Assembly: GCF_003151135.1 (NCBI RefSeq)
Contig: NZ_QEQK01000010.1
Location: 108,477 to 172,476, forward strand
DNA: 64,000 nt
Origin: Abyssibacter profundi
GTDB lineage: Bacteria; Pseudomonadota; Gammaproteobacteria; Nevskiales; OUC007
Reading direction: 5' to 3'
Shown piece after piece: positions 9,969 through 20,774 of the stretch (position 1 is its first letter; each line of letters starts with the position of its first letter). Below the pieces are notes generated by a model. The model was not told the DNA's origin, did no database searches, and was given only the letters and a program-made list of their open reading frames with translations. The translations under genes were made by a program, and so were the position numbers.

Positions 9969-11510
9969 TTAAAAGGCCGACTGCTTCTTGAACGCGTCCA
10001 GGGCAGCGGTCATGTCCGCCTTGATCGCATCGTCGTACTTGCCGGATTCGTTGATGCGATCCAGCAGGTCCTTGAACTCGCCGTTCAGGAACTGGTGCAG
10101 TGCCTCGTCGAACTCCACGACCTTGTCCTGCGGGACATCGTCGAGGTAGCCGGCATCAGCGGCGAGCAGCGAGAACGCCATCTCGGCCACGGACAGCGGC
10201 GAGTACTGACGCTGCTTCATCAGCTCGGTGACGCGCTGACCGCGCTCCAGCTGCTTGCGGGTCGCTTCGTCCAGGTCGGATGCGAACTGGGCGAAGGCCG
10301 CGAGTTCGCGGTACTGCGCCAGGGCCAGACGAACACCGCCGCCCAGCTTCTTGATGATCTTGGTCTGGGCCGAACCACCCACACGCGACACGGACAGACC
10401 GGCGTTGATGGCCGGGCGGATGCCGCTGTTGAACAGGTCGGTTTCCAGGTAGATCTGACCGTCGGTGATGGAAATCACGTTGGTCGGCACGAAGGCAGAC
10501 ACGTCGCCGGCCTGGGTTTCGATGATCGGCAGTGCCGTCAGCGAACCGGTCTGACCCTTGACTTCACCGTTGGTGAACTTCTCGACGTAGTCGGCGTTCA
10601 CGCGGGCTGCACGTTCCAGCAGGCGTGAATGCAGGTAGAAGATGTCACCCGGGTAGGCTTCACGACCCGGCGGGCGCTTCAGCAGCAGCGAGATCTGGCG
10701 GTAGGCGACAGCCTGCTTGGACAGATCATCGTAGACGATGAGCGCGTCTTCACCGCGATCGCGGAAGTACTCGCCCATGGCGCAACCGGCATACGGTGCG
10801 ATGAACTGCAGGGCCGGCGATTCGGCGGCGGCAGCGGCCACGACAATGGTGTGATCCATTGCGCCGTGCTCTTCCAGCTTGGCAACCACGTTGGCGATGG
10901 AGCTGTTCTTCTGCCCGATCGCGACGTAGATGCACTTAACGCCGGTGCCCTTCTGGTTAATGATCGTGTCGATGGCCACCGCGGTTTTACCCGTCTGGCG
11001 GTCACCAATGATCAGCTCACGCTGACCACGACCCACCGGGACCATGGCGTCAATGGACTTCAGACCGGTCTGCACCGGCTGATCCACCGACTGACGCGCG
11101 ATCACGCCCGGCGCGACCTTCTCGATCGGAGAGGTGCCTTCGGCGTTGATGTCGCCCTTGCCGTCGATGGGACGACCCAGCGCGTCAACCACGCGGCCCA
11201 ACATGGCGGGGCCGACCGGCACTTCGAGGATGCGACCGGTGGTCTTGACCCAGTCGCCCTCGGTCAGCGTGCTGTAGTCACCCAGGACCACGGCGCCGAC
11301 AGAGTCACGCTCCAGGTTCAGGGCCAGACCGAAGACATCACCCGGGAACTCGAGCATTTCGCCCAGCACCGCGTCTTCGAGACCATGGATGCGCACGATG
11401 CCGTCGGCCAGCGACACGACTGTGCCCTGGTTCCGCGCTTCGGTCACGGCCTCGAAATTCTTGATGCGATCCTTGATGAGATCGCTGATTTCAGACGGAT
11501 TCAATTGCAT
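9969..11510 (-). CDS. atpA: ATP synthase F1 alpha subunit
   Basis: Non-catalytic nucleotide-binding subunit of F1. The 513-residue length equals E. coli AtpA. It begins [16 protein letters not shown] and carries the P-loop GDRQTGKT (about 169-176) and the signature [17 protein letters not shown]. It is 54 bp downstream of atpH. A long open frame on the opposite strand (10629-11894) is a high-GC shadow of this gene. Confidence 0.98.
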   Translation of the reverse strand: MQLNPSEISDLIKDRIKNFEAVTEARNQGTVVSLADGIVRIHGLEDAVLGEMLEFPGDVFGLALNLERDSVGAVVLGDYSTLTEGDWVKTTGRILEVPVGPAMLGRVVDALGRPIDGKGDINAEGTSPIEKVAPGVIARQSVDQPVQTGLKSIDAMVPVGRGQRELIIGDRQTGKTAVAIDTIINQKGTGVKCIYVAIGQKNSSIANVVAKLEEHGAMDHTIVVAAAAAESPALQFIAPYAGCAMGEYFRDRGEDALIVYDDLSKQAVAYRQISLLLKRPPGREAYPGDIFYLHSRLLERAARVNADYVEKFTNGEVKGQTGSLTALPIIETQAGDVSAFVPTNVISITDGQIYLETDLFNSGIRPAINAGLSVSRVGGSAQTKIIKKLGGGVRLALAQYRELAAFAQFASDLDEATRKQLERGQRVTELMKQRQYSPLSVAEMAFSLLAADAGYLDDVPQDKVVEFDEALHQFLNGEFKDLLDRINESGKYDDAIKADMTAALDAFKKQSAF

Positions 11511-11564
11511 GTTGTGTTTCCTGGTGTCGCGACGCGTGTTGCGTCGCTTCCTGGTTGTCCTCGT

Positions 11565-12101
11565 CTACGCGGTCAGCGCCTGAGTGATGCGGTCCACACG
11601 GCCGGCGACCGAACCGTCGATGACCAGATCGCCAGCGCGGAGCACCGCACCGCCGATCAGGGCGTCATCAATGGTCACGCTCAACTCGACATCCCGACCC
11701 AGTCGCTTGGACAGGGCGGCCACCAAGGCGGCCTGGGCGTCATCACTCACCGGCTTGGCGGCAGTCATGTCGACAGCGATCCGGCGCTCGGCTTCGTCCT
11801 TGAGCAGGCCGTACTGCTCGGCAATAGCCGGCAACAGCGCCACGCGCTTGTTGTCAGCCAACACCTTCAGCAGCTTGAGCCCGTCGTCCGATAAGGCGTC
11901 CCCGCTGGCACCCTGAACCAGGGCCACGAGTTCTTCCTTGCTAACGGCCGGATGGCCGATCAGACGGGCCACCTGCTCTTCGGAGACCACAGCAGCCATG
12001 GCATCAACCGCGGATTGCCCCGCGGCCAATGTGCCGGCTTCGTGCTGCAGCTCGAAGAAAGCGCGCGCATACGGTCGTGCCAGTGTGGACAGCTCGGCCA
12101 T
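11565..12101 (-). CDS. atpH: ATP synthase F1 delta subunit
   Basis: Peripheral-stalk subunit joining F1 alpha to the b dimer. The 178-residue product starts with the typical ELSTLARPYARAFFELQ and ends with the small domain containing IDDALIGGAVLRAGDLVIDGS. Its ATG is 2 bp after the atpF stop, consistent with translational coupling. Confidence 0.97.
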   Translation of the reverse strand: MAELSTLARPYARAFFELQHEAGTLAAGQSAVDAMAAVVSEEQVARLIGHPAVSKEELVALVQGASGDALSDDGLKLLKVLADNKRVALLPAIAEQYGLLKDEAERRIAVDMTAAKPVSDDAQAALVAALSKRLGRDVELSVTIDDALIGGAVLRAGDLVIDGSVAGRVDRITQALTA

Positions 12102-12103
12102 GA

Positions 12104-12574
12104 TCAGATCTCGGTCGCGAGCTGCTTGAGCAGATCATCGTGCGCGGAGGCGTCAACCTCGCGGCCCAGCACTTTCTGTGCACCGGACAATGCGATGGCA
12201 GACACTTCCTTACGCAGTTCAGCCTTGGCGCGCTGCATCGAGGCTTCGATTTCCTCGTTCGCGGCCTTGATGATGCGCTCGGCTTCGGTGCGTGCCTCGG
12301 ACTTGGCCTTTTCGACAATGTCGTTGGCCTGACGATTAGCGCCATTGAGGATGTCCTGTGCCTGGGCACGGGCGTCCTTGAGCGCATCGTCAGAGGCGCG
12401 GCTGGCTTCGGCCAGCGAAGCTTCGCCTCGCTCAGCCGCCGCCAGACCGTCCTCGATCTTCTTGGCACGCTCGTTCATGGCCTGCTTAATCGGCGGCCAG
12501 ACGAACTTCATCGTGAACAGCACGAACAACGCGAACGTGATCGTCTGCCCGATGATGGTGGCGTTAATACCCAC
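12104..12574 (-). CDS. atpF: ATP synthase Fo b subunit
   Basis: Stator stalk subunit of 156 residues, identical in length to E. coli b. It begins MGINATIIGQTITFALFVLF, a single N-terminal membrane helix, followed by the charged, Ala-rich coiled coil that dimerises and reaches F1. It lies 45 bp after atpE and is coupled to atpH. Confidence 0.97.
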   Translation of the reverse strand: MGINATIIGQTITFALFVLFTMKFVWPPIKQAMNERAKKIEDGLAAAERGEASLAEASRASDDALKDARAQAQDILNGANRQANDIVEKAKSEARTEAERIIKAANEEIEASMQRAKAELRKEVSAIALSGAQKVLGREVDASAHDDLLKQLATEI

Positions 12575-12619
12575 TGCTATCTCCTACGGTTGGATGGAAC
12601 GCAACGTCGTAGGTGGTAG

Positions 12620-12919
<300 letters not shown>

Positions 12920-12933
12920 TTAAAAGATCAGAC

Positions 12934-14165
<1,232 letters not shown>

Positions 14166-14183
14166 CCGCCTGAGGGGGCGCGA

Positions 14184-14212
14184 AGTATAGCCATGCCCCC
14201 ATGACAGGTCAA
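14184..14212 (-). promoter_or_regulatory. Sigma-70 promoter of the atp operon
   Basis: On the minus strand the -35 hexamer TTGACC (14212-14207) and -10 hexamer TATACT (14189-14184) are separated by exactly 17 nt, each with one mismatch to consensus. Transcription would start near 14177, 12 nt before the GTG proposed as the atpI start. Confidence 0.8.
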
Positions 14213-14297
14213 TGAAATGTTGCGCCGCACCAACCGGGCAAGTGCGCAAACCTTTGACAGCACATGGCGACGGCGGTTTACGACCGGAGCCGGGCGC

Positions 14298-15158
14298 TTA
14301 GGTCAACTCGCGCAGGATGTCTTCCAGCTCGTCCATCGAGCCATAGTTGATGACGATTCGCCCCTTGTCGCGCCCTTTTTGCTGCAGCTCCACCTTGGCG
14401 TTCAAACGACCGCCCAGCTTGCGACCCAGGCTGACCAGGTGATCCGATACCGGTGCCGGTGTGTGCTTGGGCTTGGCCGGCGCATCAAGATCCCTGACCA
14501 GCGCTTCGGTCTGGCGAACGCTGAGTTTGCGAGCCACGACTTCATGCGCCAGGCGCAGCCGGACCGCTTCGGGGGCGCCCAGCAAGGCACGGGCGTGACC
14601 CATTTCCAGCGAGCGCGACTGCACGAGTGCTCGGATTTCATCGTCTAGCTCGAGGAGTCGGAGCAGATTGCTGACAGCCGCCCGCGAACGCCCCACCGAT
14701 TCCGCGCAGGCCTGATGCGTGAGACCACACTCTTCGATCAGCCGGTGCAGTGCCAGCGCCTCTTCAATGGGGTTGAGCGACTCGCGCTGGATATTCTCGA
14801 TGAGCGCGACCGCCAGCGCGGCCTGGTCTTCCAGCGGCCGGATGACGGCTGGAATGGTTGGCAGGCCGACGATTTGCACCGCACGCCAGCGACGCTCGCC
14901 GGCGATGAGTTCGTAGCCCTCGTCAGCCTGTCGGACCACGATGGGCTGAATCACACCCTGCGCACGGATCGACTGGGCCAAGGCCTCCAGCGCCTCGGGG
15001 TCGAACTCGCGTCGCGGCTGAAAGCGACCGGGGCGGATCGCCTCGACCGGGATATCTTCCAGGCTGCCTTCCGCTTCGGCCTGCTCGCGGGAGACCTCGA
15101 CGCCGCCGGCCAGCAGCGCGTCCAGCCCGCGGCCCAGGCCCCGCTTTTTCGCCGCCAT
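14298..15158 (-). CDS. parB: Chromosome partitioning protein ParB (Spo0J family)
   Basis: CTP-dependent DNA-sliding clamp that loads at parS and works with ParA in chromosome segregation. The 286-residue protein begins with the typical KKRGLGRGLDALL and has the CTP-binding box GERRWRA at residues 87-93. A helix-turn-helix follows (around LTHQACAESVGRSRAAVSN), then a C-terminal dimerisation domain. It is directly coupled to parA (stop and start meet at 15158). I did not see a canonical parS palindrome in the window. Confidence 0.97.
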   Translation of the reverse strand: MAAKKRGLGRGLDALLAGGVEVSREQAEAEGSLEDIPVEAIRPGRFQPRREFDPEALEALAQSIRAQGVIQPIVVRQADEGYELIAGERRWRAVQIVGLPTIPAVIRPLEDQAALAVALIENIQRESLNPIEEALALHRLIEECGLTHQACAESVGRSRAAVSNLLRLLELDDEIRALVQSRSLEMGHARALLGAPEAVRLRLAHEVVARKLSVRQTEALVRDLDAPAKPKHTPAPVSDHLVSLGRKLGGRLNAKVELQQKGRDKGRIVINYGSMDELEDILRELT

Positions 15159-15934
15159 CAGGCGGCCTTCCTGCCGGAACCGCGCAGCACTTCGCCAGCC
15201 AGCGCCAGGTAGGCCTGCGCCCCCTTGGATTGACTGTCGTAGTCAAAGGCCGGCAGACCATGACTGGGCGCCTCAGCCAAGCGCACGTTGCGCGGCACGA
15301 TGGTCCGATAGACCTGATCCGGAAAATGCGCCAGCAGCTGGGCCGAGACTTCGTTTGCAAGATTGTTGCGTGGATCGAACATGGTGCGCAGCACGCCTTC
15401 GATCTCCAGCCGCGGGTTGAGCACGGCGCGGACCTTGCGGATCGTATCGAGCAGGGCCGACAGCCCTTCCAGCGCGTAGTACTCGCATTGCATGGGAATC
15501 ATGACGCCATCGGCCGCAACCAGCGCATTGACCGTCAGCATGGACAAGGCAGGGGGGCAGTCGATGACAATGTAGTCGAAGTCATCCTGGACGCCGGCCA
15601 AGGCCTGGGCCAAGGCCTTTTCGCCGCCCTTTTGCTGACGCAGACCCACTTCGGCCGCGGTCATGTCGGTGTTGCTCGGCAGCAGGGAAAAGCCCAGGGT
15701 GCGCGGCGCGACAATGGCATCGGCCATCGTGGCCTCGCCCAGCAGGACGTCGCAGCCGGTCAACTCCAGGTCGTCCTTGTCGACGCCCACACCCATGGTG
15801 GCATTGCCCTGGGCATCGATGTCGACCAGCAGCACACGCTTCTTGGTGGCGGCCAGCGAGGCCGCCAGATTCACGGCCGTCGTCGTCTTGCCGACGCCGC
15901 CTTTCTGATTTGCAATCGCAAGTATTCGAGCCAT
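15158..15934 (-). CDS. parA: Chromosome partitioning ATPase ParA (Soj family)
   Basis: Walker-type ATPase of 258 residues that binds DNA non-specifically and moves ParB-parS complexes. The deviant Walker A KGGVGKTTT is at residues 11-19. The segments VLLVDIDAQGNATMG and YIVIDCPPALSMLT are the A' and Walker B regions. Start and stop codons interlock with rsmG upstream and parB downstream, so the three form one operon upstream of the atp promoter. Confidence 0.97.
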   Translation of the reverse strand: MARILAIANQKGGVGKTTTAVNLAASLAATKKRVLLVDIDAQGNATMGVGVDKDDLELTGCDVLLGEATMADAIVAPRTLGFSLLPSNTDMTAAEVGLRQQKGGEKALAQALAGVQDDFDYIVIDCPPALSMLTVNALVAADGVMIPMQCEYYALEGLSALLDTIRKVRAVLNPRLEIEGVLRTMFDPRNNLANEVSAQLLAHFPDQVYRTIVPRNVRLAEAPSHGLPAFDYDSQSKGAQAYLALAGEVLRGSGRKAA

Positions 15935-16560
15935 TAGCCAGCCTCGGAAAGAATGACAGCACAGCGCTCGGCCGCCAGGCCGGGCACGGTCAGGGGTACG
16001 ATGGTTTCAACGGTCACACGACTATCCAAGGCCTTCAGTTCCTCGTCGGGCACCTGGCCCTTCATGGCCACCCAGCGACCACCTGGCGCAAGCAGGTGGC
16101 GGGTCAGATCGACGAATCGATCCAGACGGGTAAATGCCCGACAGGTGACGGTAGCGAAACGGGTCTCGCTTTGAAAGTGCTCCACGCGCTGCTCGGCCAC
16201 TGTCACACGCTCCAGGCCCAGCTCGCGGCAAACATGGCGCTGAAACCGCGCCTTCTTGCCCACCGATTCCACCGACAGCACCGACCAATCCGGTCGCAGG
16301 ATCGCGGCCACCAGGCCCGGCAGGCCCGCGCCGCTGCCAATATCGGCCACGGGGCCCCGCAGATGCGGCATCACAGACAGGCTATCCAGAATATGGGTCA
16401 CCACCATCTGTGCCGGATCGCGGACCGCCGTCAGGTTATAGGCGCGATTCCAGCGGGCCAGCTCCTCGACCAGGCGAGACAGCTGCTGCGCCTGGCGATC
16501 ATCGAGCGGACAATCCATTTGCAGGGCGCCGCGCGCAATGGTCTTGGCGTAGGCAGTCAC
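15934..16560 (-). CDS. rsmG: 16S rRNA (guanine-N7) methyltransferase RsmG
   Basis: Methylates G527 of 16S rRNA using S-adenosylmethionine. The SAM-binding motif VADIGSGAGLPG is at residues 71-82. The frame is open to an ATG at 16617, but the GTG at 16560 gives 208 residues, the family length, and the upstream ATG falls inside a TATACT -10 box (16617-16622). The usual partner mnmG is not next to it here. Beyond rsmG lies the divergent FimV-like gene. Confidence 0.92.
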   Translation of the reverse strand: MTAYAKTIARGALQMDCPLDDRQAQQLSRLVEELARWNRAYNLTAVRDPAQMVVTHILDSLSVMPHLRGPVADIGSGAGLPGLVAAILRPDWSVLSVESVGKKARFQRHVCRELGLERVTVAEQRVEHFQSETRFATVTCRAFTRLDRFVDLTRHLLAPGGRWVAMKGQVPDEELKALDSRVTVETIVPLTVPGLAAERCAVILSEAG

Positions 16561-16616
16561 GCGGGGCTCCGTTGATTCGGCAACATGCGCAGCAGCAGGC
16601 AATCGGGCGGCGCGCA

Positions 16617-16622
16617 AGTATA
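16617..16622 (-). promoter_or_regulatory. Probable -10 box for rsmG-parA-parB
   Basis: TATACT on the minus strand, 57 nt before the rsmG GTG and identical to the atp -10 box. No good -35 hexamer is present at the expected distance, so an activator-dependent or weak promoter is possible. Confidence 0.4.
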
Positions 16623-16800
16623 CGCCCAGCGCCGAACTTCACCTCGGCTTGCCCGCAGCATTGGTACGCTCGGGCCGTTATGCGTGGGCAAGGGAACAGC
16701 CCGGGCTGTCCGCATCCGGCCGTCACCGCCTCGGCGACAGTTGCAGATGCCCATGCTGACGACATTTGCGGAAGCGGCCCCGAGCCGCAAGGTGTAGAGC

Positions 16801-18381
16801 ATGCAGCAACCCCGCCACCGACTGTCACCGCCCTCCTGGCGCCCGCGCGGCATGGCCTGGGGCTCCGCCGCCCTGCTCTGCACCAGCCTGCCGGCCGGTG
16901 CGCTCAGTATCGGTGAGCCCCACAGCGTGTCGCATCTGGCCGAACCGCTGTCATTTTCCGTGGATATCGAGCGCGCCGGCGCGAACGTGCAAGACATTTA
17001 CGTCCGCCCGGTCAGCACGGCGGAACGCCCACCCGGCCAGACCGAACTGACCATGCGCGTCGACCCGCTGCCGGGCGACCGGCTCCGGCTGACCGTGACA
17101 GGCAGCAAGCCCCATCTGGAGCCGATTCTGTCCTTCGAAATCGAGGTCCGCTCGGGCAGCCAACGCATCGCCAAGGAAATTGCCGTGTTGGCCGATGTGC
17201 AGCCACAGGCGAGCCTGTTCCGGCAACATCCGCTGGTTGAACGGGCCGGAGAAACCACGCTGCATCTGCGGCTGCCCGGCGACCCCGCCTCGGCTGCGTC
17301 ACCGCCCCCGCGGGCCGAGCGCGAACCCGCCGCACCCGTTGCATTGGCCGCAACCCAGTTTGGCCCGGTCGCGGCCGGTGACACGGTCTCCATGATCGCC
17401 CAGCGCACACGACCCAGCCCCGCCATGCCGCTGCGGCAGGCCATCCAAGCCGTGTTGGACGCAAACCCAGACTTGCGAGGGGATCCGGCGCAGCTGCGAG
17501 CAGGTCAGATGCTCAGCCTGCCCGCCGGCTTTCGCAGCGCCCCGCCAGCCAATCCGCCGACTCAGGTCGACGCGCGTCAGGCGCCGGCACCGAGCCCCAG
17601 GGGCATGGCGACGACGATGCAGCCGGTCATCGATATCAATCGCTTTCAACTCAGCGAGCAGCTCAATCCACGCTTCCTGGCCGCAGTTCAGCCAGCTGCG
17701 ACACGGGGCACGCGGCTGACGATCGACCTGAGCCAGCTGGCACGGGCCACCCTGACCGAAGCGGCCCCCACCTCGATCGAAGCAGAGGAAATCGCCGAGC
17801 CTGACACCGCCGCCCCTCCGGTAGTGGGCAGCGCACCCGCGATTGACGAGGTGGCTGCACCAGCCGCCACCCAACCCGCCGTGGCAACCCGCCCCGGGGC
17901 CTCCGAAGTTGCCGAGCAGCGCAGCTGGCCGGACTGGTTGTTCTACGCATTGATCAACGGCCTCTGTGCAGCGGTTGCACTGGGTTTGCTGATGCGCCCC
18001 AGGCGGGTCCGTGACGATGCGCTGGAGCCTCGTGGACCCACAGAATCGACCCGCGTCGCGACCAGCACACGCGATCTGGATGCCGCGAATGAGGAACCGC
18101 CCGAGCTGGCCGCCGACGTCATCGCCCGGCGAGCGCGCAAGGCGGCCATCGACGATCGCAAGCTGCTCGGCGCCGATGATCAGGCCGCGCGGCCCATTCG
18201 CCGTCGAATCATGAAGCTCCGCAGCCGTGCGGGATCGGCCGACCAGGTCGAGGTGGCCAGGCTACTTTATCTGGCAGAAGCGTATCTGGAGACCGAACAG
18301 TACGATTTATCGGAGCGACTGGTGCGGCAGGCCGAGGGCAAGAGCGAAGGCCGGCAGCATCGACCCGGCGCGGCGGCCTGA
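16801..18381 (+). CDS. FimV-domain / LysM protein with one membrane helix
   Basis: A 526-residue exported membrane protein resembling a short FimV. After an N-terminal signal (about 1-34) comes a FimV-type beta domain (about 35-130), recognisable by RLTVTGSKPHLEPILSFEIE. A LysM-like repeat follows (about 190-250, VAAGDTVSMIAQRT to GQMLSLP), then Pro/Ala-rich linkers and a single membrane helix near 378-400. The cytoplasmic tail contains RLLYLAEAYLETEQYDLSERLV, like the start of the FimV C-terminal TPR domain. FimV proteins place polar machinery and type IV pili and affect cAMP. It is shorter than classical FimV (over 900 residues) and sits beside par/rsmG. A polarity role is inference. Confidence 0.75.
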   Translation: MQQPRHRLSPPSWRPRGMAWGSAALLCTSLPAGALSIGEPHSVSHLAEPLSFSVDIERAGANVQDIYVRPVSTAERPPGQTELTMRVDPLPGDRLRLTVTGSKPHLEPILSFEIEVRSGSQRIAKEIAVLADVQPQASLFRQHPLVERAGETTLHLRLPGDPASAASPPPRAEREPAAPVALAATQFGPVAAGDTVSMIAQRTRPSPAMPLRQAIQAVLDANPDLRGDPAQLRAGQMLSLPAGFRSAPPANPPTQVDARQAPAPSPRGMATTMQPVIDINRFQLSEQLNPRFLAAVQPAATRGTRLTIDLSQLARATLTEAAPTSIEAEEIAEPDTAAPPVVGSAPAIDEVAAPAATQPAVATRPGASEVAEQRSWPDWLFYALINGLCAAVALGLLMRPRRVRDDALEPRGPTESTRVATSTRDLDAANEEPPELAADVIARRARKAAIDDRKLLGADDQAARPIRRRIMKLRSRAGSADQVEVARLLYLAEAYLETEQYDLSERLVRQAEGKSEGRQHRPGAAA

Positions 18382-18394
18382 CAGCGACCCAGGC

Positions 18395-20554
18395 CTAGAC
18401 CATAAGCGGGCCGATCTTGTTCACGCGCACGCCCTGGGCATAGTCCACGCCCAGTCGCCGCAGTTCCTGCAGCCAGTCTTCCTGCTCGACGCCGGTGGCC
18501 ACGGTCTTGACGCCCAGCTGATGGGCCGCATCGTTGATCCAGTCCAGATGGGCACGGTCGATGGGGTCGACCAGCATCCGGCGCACCAGCGCATCGCTGA
18601 TCTTGACGTAATCGATGGGCAGTGCCCGCAGGGCGCCCAGTCCGGCCGAGGCCTTGCATCGATCCAGCGCAATCTTGCCGCCCGTGGGTCGGGTGGCTTC
18701 GACAAAGCCTCGCACCGTCGAAACATGGGCGCTGGCAAACCGCTCATCAATCTCGAAGCAGACATGCTCCGGCGAAACCCCGCTGTCGGAGATGATCCGG
18801 TTCACGTCCTTGGCGAAGTCGGGCGAATCCAGCGATGCGCCGAATAGATTGATCGTGAAGCCCGCATGGTCGCTCAGAAACCCTTCGGTGGTCTTGGCCA
18901 GCTCCAACGCACGCGCCAGCACCCAGAGATCGACGCGCGTGGTCTCGGCGCGACGTTCGATGGCCGGCAGGTAGGTACCGGGCGTGATCCACACGCCGTC
19001 GTCATCCTCCACGCGCAGCAGAACCTCTGCCCAGGGCCGCAAGTCAGCGTGATCGTCCAGTACCGGACGAATGCCCTGCGAGATCAGATGACCAAAGCCG
19101 CCATCAAGACGTGTGAATAGCCAGTCGCTCCACTCGGCATCGTTACGGCGGCGCTCGAACAGTGATTCGGACGCCGCGTACACCCGGCAATCGTTGCCGC
19201 CATCGGCCTGAATCTGCTTGATCAGATCGTTGGCAATGGTCAGCAGTCCACGCCGGCCCTCGCCATCCGGACGCAGGCTTACGACGGCAATCGAGATCGT
19301 CGTGTCGAAGGGCTCGCCCTGCCAACTGAATTCATGGGCTTCGACCGCGAGTCGCAGCCGATGACAGATATCCATGACCTGATCGACCTTGGAAAAAGCC
19401 ACCAGCACGCCAAAGCGGTCCGTGGAGACGCGATAGCCGTCGCCCACCGCACCGACCTCGCGAGAGACGGCCTGGGCAACATGCCAAAGCGTTTCTTCAC
19501 CCGCCCAATGTCCGAACTTGGCAGTGATGTCGTGCAGTCGATCAATCGCGATGAACACGAACTGGTGCTCGTCATCCTGACGGCGGGCGATGTCCACCAG
19601 CTCGTCGCAACGACTTTCAAACACCTGCTTGCTGAGCAGGCCGGTCATCGGATCCTTACGAGAGCTCACCGACATGGCCTTGGGCAACTCGCGCCGGCCG
19701 GCGTCGGCCAGTTCCAGCCGGATGTAGCCACCAACGGCATGCCCCGAGCTGTCGGTCACACACAAACAGGTTGCGAGCAGGTCGTGATCCTTCCCATGCC
19801 CATCCTTGAGCTTGAACATGCCAACCTCGGGGATGGATGAGGCCTTTTGCAGTGTCACGTCCAGCCACTCGCGGACCCGGTATTCCTCCGGGTGATCCTT
19901 GCTGGCGTCGTAGAGTTCCACCGTATCGAGGAACGATTTACCAACGAGTTGATAGTCGTGGTAGCCAAGCAGATGCAATGCAGCGGCCGTGGCCCCACGC
20001 ACCACACCGGCCCGGTCGACCAACACCAGCGCATCCGCAGAGAACCCCAAGCCACTATCCAGCAGCCGTCGATCGGTCTCCTCGCTCGCGCGCAGGGCCT
20101 CGGCCTCCTTGCGCAGACTGGCGTTGTCTTCCAGCGCCACCTTCAATTGCTTGGAGCGACGCTCGTACCAGTACGACAGCAAATCGAGTTCGTTGGTATC
20201 GGATGCCTCGTCCAATGCGGCCTTCATTCGTCTGCGCTGTTGCTCCAGCGGACGAATAAAACCGAAGTAGAAGACCAGAAACACCGACACGGCGAGCGCC
20301 AGTACCAAGGCCAGTCGCGCAACCAGCAAGCCGTTGATGAACGCCTCGGCCGCTGCCGGGTCAGCCGCCATGGCCCGCGCCTGCGGGCCGAGCCGATAAA
20401 CCGTCGTCAGCCACACACCCACCGACGCAAAGATCGTGAAGCAGACCAGCGCAGTCACCACGTTAACCCGCATGACGCCGTATCGACGGCGTAGCCGATC
20501 AAGCGGATTCAGCCCCGCCTGATCGCCTGTATCGGGCTCGTCGGAATCGATCAT
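18395..20554 (-). CDS. Membrane PAS-GGDEF-EAL protein with degenerate catalytic motifs
   Basis: A 719-residue protein with two N-terminal membrane helices (about 20-45 and 65-90), a coiled-coil linker, a PAS-like domain around LGFSADALVLVDRAGVV, then GGDEF and EAL domains. The GGDEF signature is replaced by STDRF, and the EAL motif reads EVL in AEVLLRVEDDDG. The phosphodiesterase DD motif is DR in IALDRCKAS, and the lysine region ends VKIS. Neither cyclase nor phosphodiesterase activity is expected, so it is probably a c-di-GMP sensor or a protein-interaction module of the LapD/CsrD kind. An ATG at 20632 is in frame, but the 20554 start has the better ribosome site. It converges on the FimV-like gene with a 13-bp gap. 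Confidence 0.82.
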   Translation of the reverse strand: MIDSDEPDTGDQAGLNPLDRLRRRYGVMRVNVVTALVCFTIFASVGVWLTTVYRLGPQARAMAADPAAAEAFINGLLVARLALVLALAVSVFLVFYFGFIRPLEQQRRRMKAALDEASDTNELDLLSYWYERRSKQLKVALEDNASLRKEAEALRASEETDRRLLDSGLGFSADALVLVDRAGVVRGATAAALHLLGYHDYQLVGKSFLDTVELYDASKDHPEEYRVREWLDVTLQKASSIPEVGMFKLKDGHGKDHDLLATCLCVTDSSGHAVGGYIRLELADAGRRELPKAMSVSSRKDPMTGLLSKQVFESRCDELVDIARRQDDEHQFVFIAIDRLHDITAKFGHWAGEETLWHVAQAVSREVGAVGDGYRVSTDRFGVLVAFSKVDQVMDICHRLRLAVEAHEFSWQGEPFDTTISIAVVSLRPDGEGRRGLLTIANDLIKQIQADGGNDCRVYAASESLFERRRNDAEWSDWLFTRLDGGFGHLISQGIRPVLDDHADLRPWAEVLLRVEDDDGVWITPGTYLPAIERRAETTRVDLWVLARALELAKTTEGFLSDHAGFTINLFGASLDSPDFAKDVNRIISDSGVSPEHVCFEIDERFASAHVSTVRGFVEATRPTGGKIALDRCKASAGLGALRALPIDYVKISDALVRRMLVDPIDRAHLDWINDAAHQLGVKTVATGVEQEDWLQELRRLGVDYAQGVRVNKIGPLMV

Positions 20555-20774
20555 GTGGTGGACCCTTGTTTTGTGTAGCGCCTGCGAAGCGGCTCCAGCT
20601 CCGCCGTGGCCTGAAACCGCCCTTGTCTCCATCGCGAGGATAGGCGTCGCTCAACCCATGAACAACCATCACGCGTTTGCATTGCCCGCCCCGGCGGCAG
20701 CCGTCACACTACTGTCATAAAGTCGATGCGAGCCACTGGGGGCCACGCACGGCAACAACACTGGAGACACCGTC

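Noticed and set aside
10629..11894. A 421-codon open frame on the plus strand
   Set aside because: It is antisense to atpA and atpH, with no motif or ribosome site. Long shadow frames are common opposite GC-rich genes.
14250..16800. parS site expected near parAB
   Set aside because: I found no palindrome close to the canonical parS sequence. It probably lies elsewhere.
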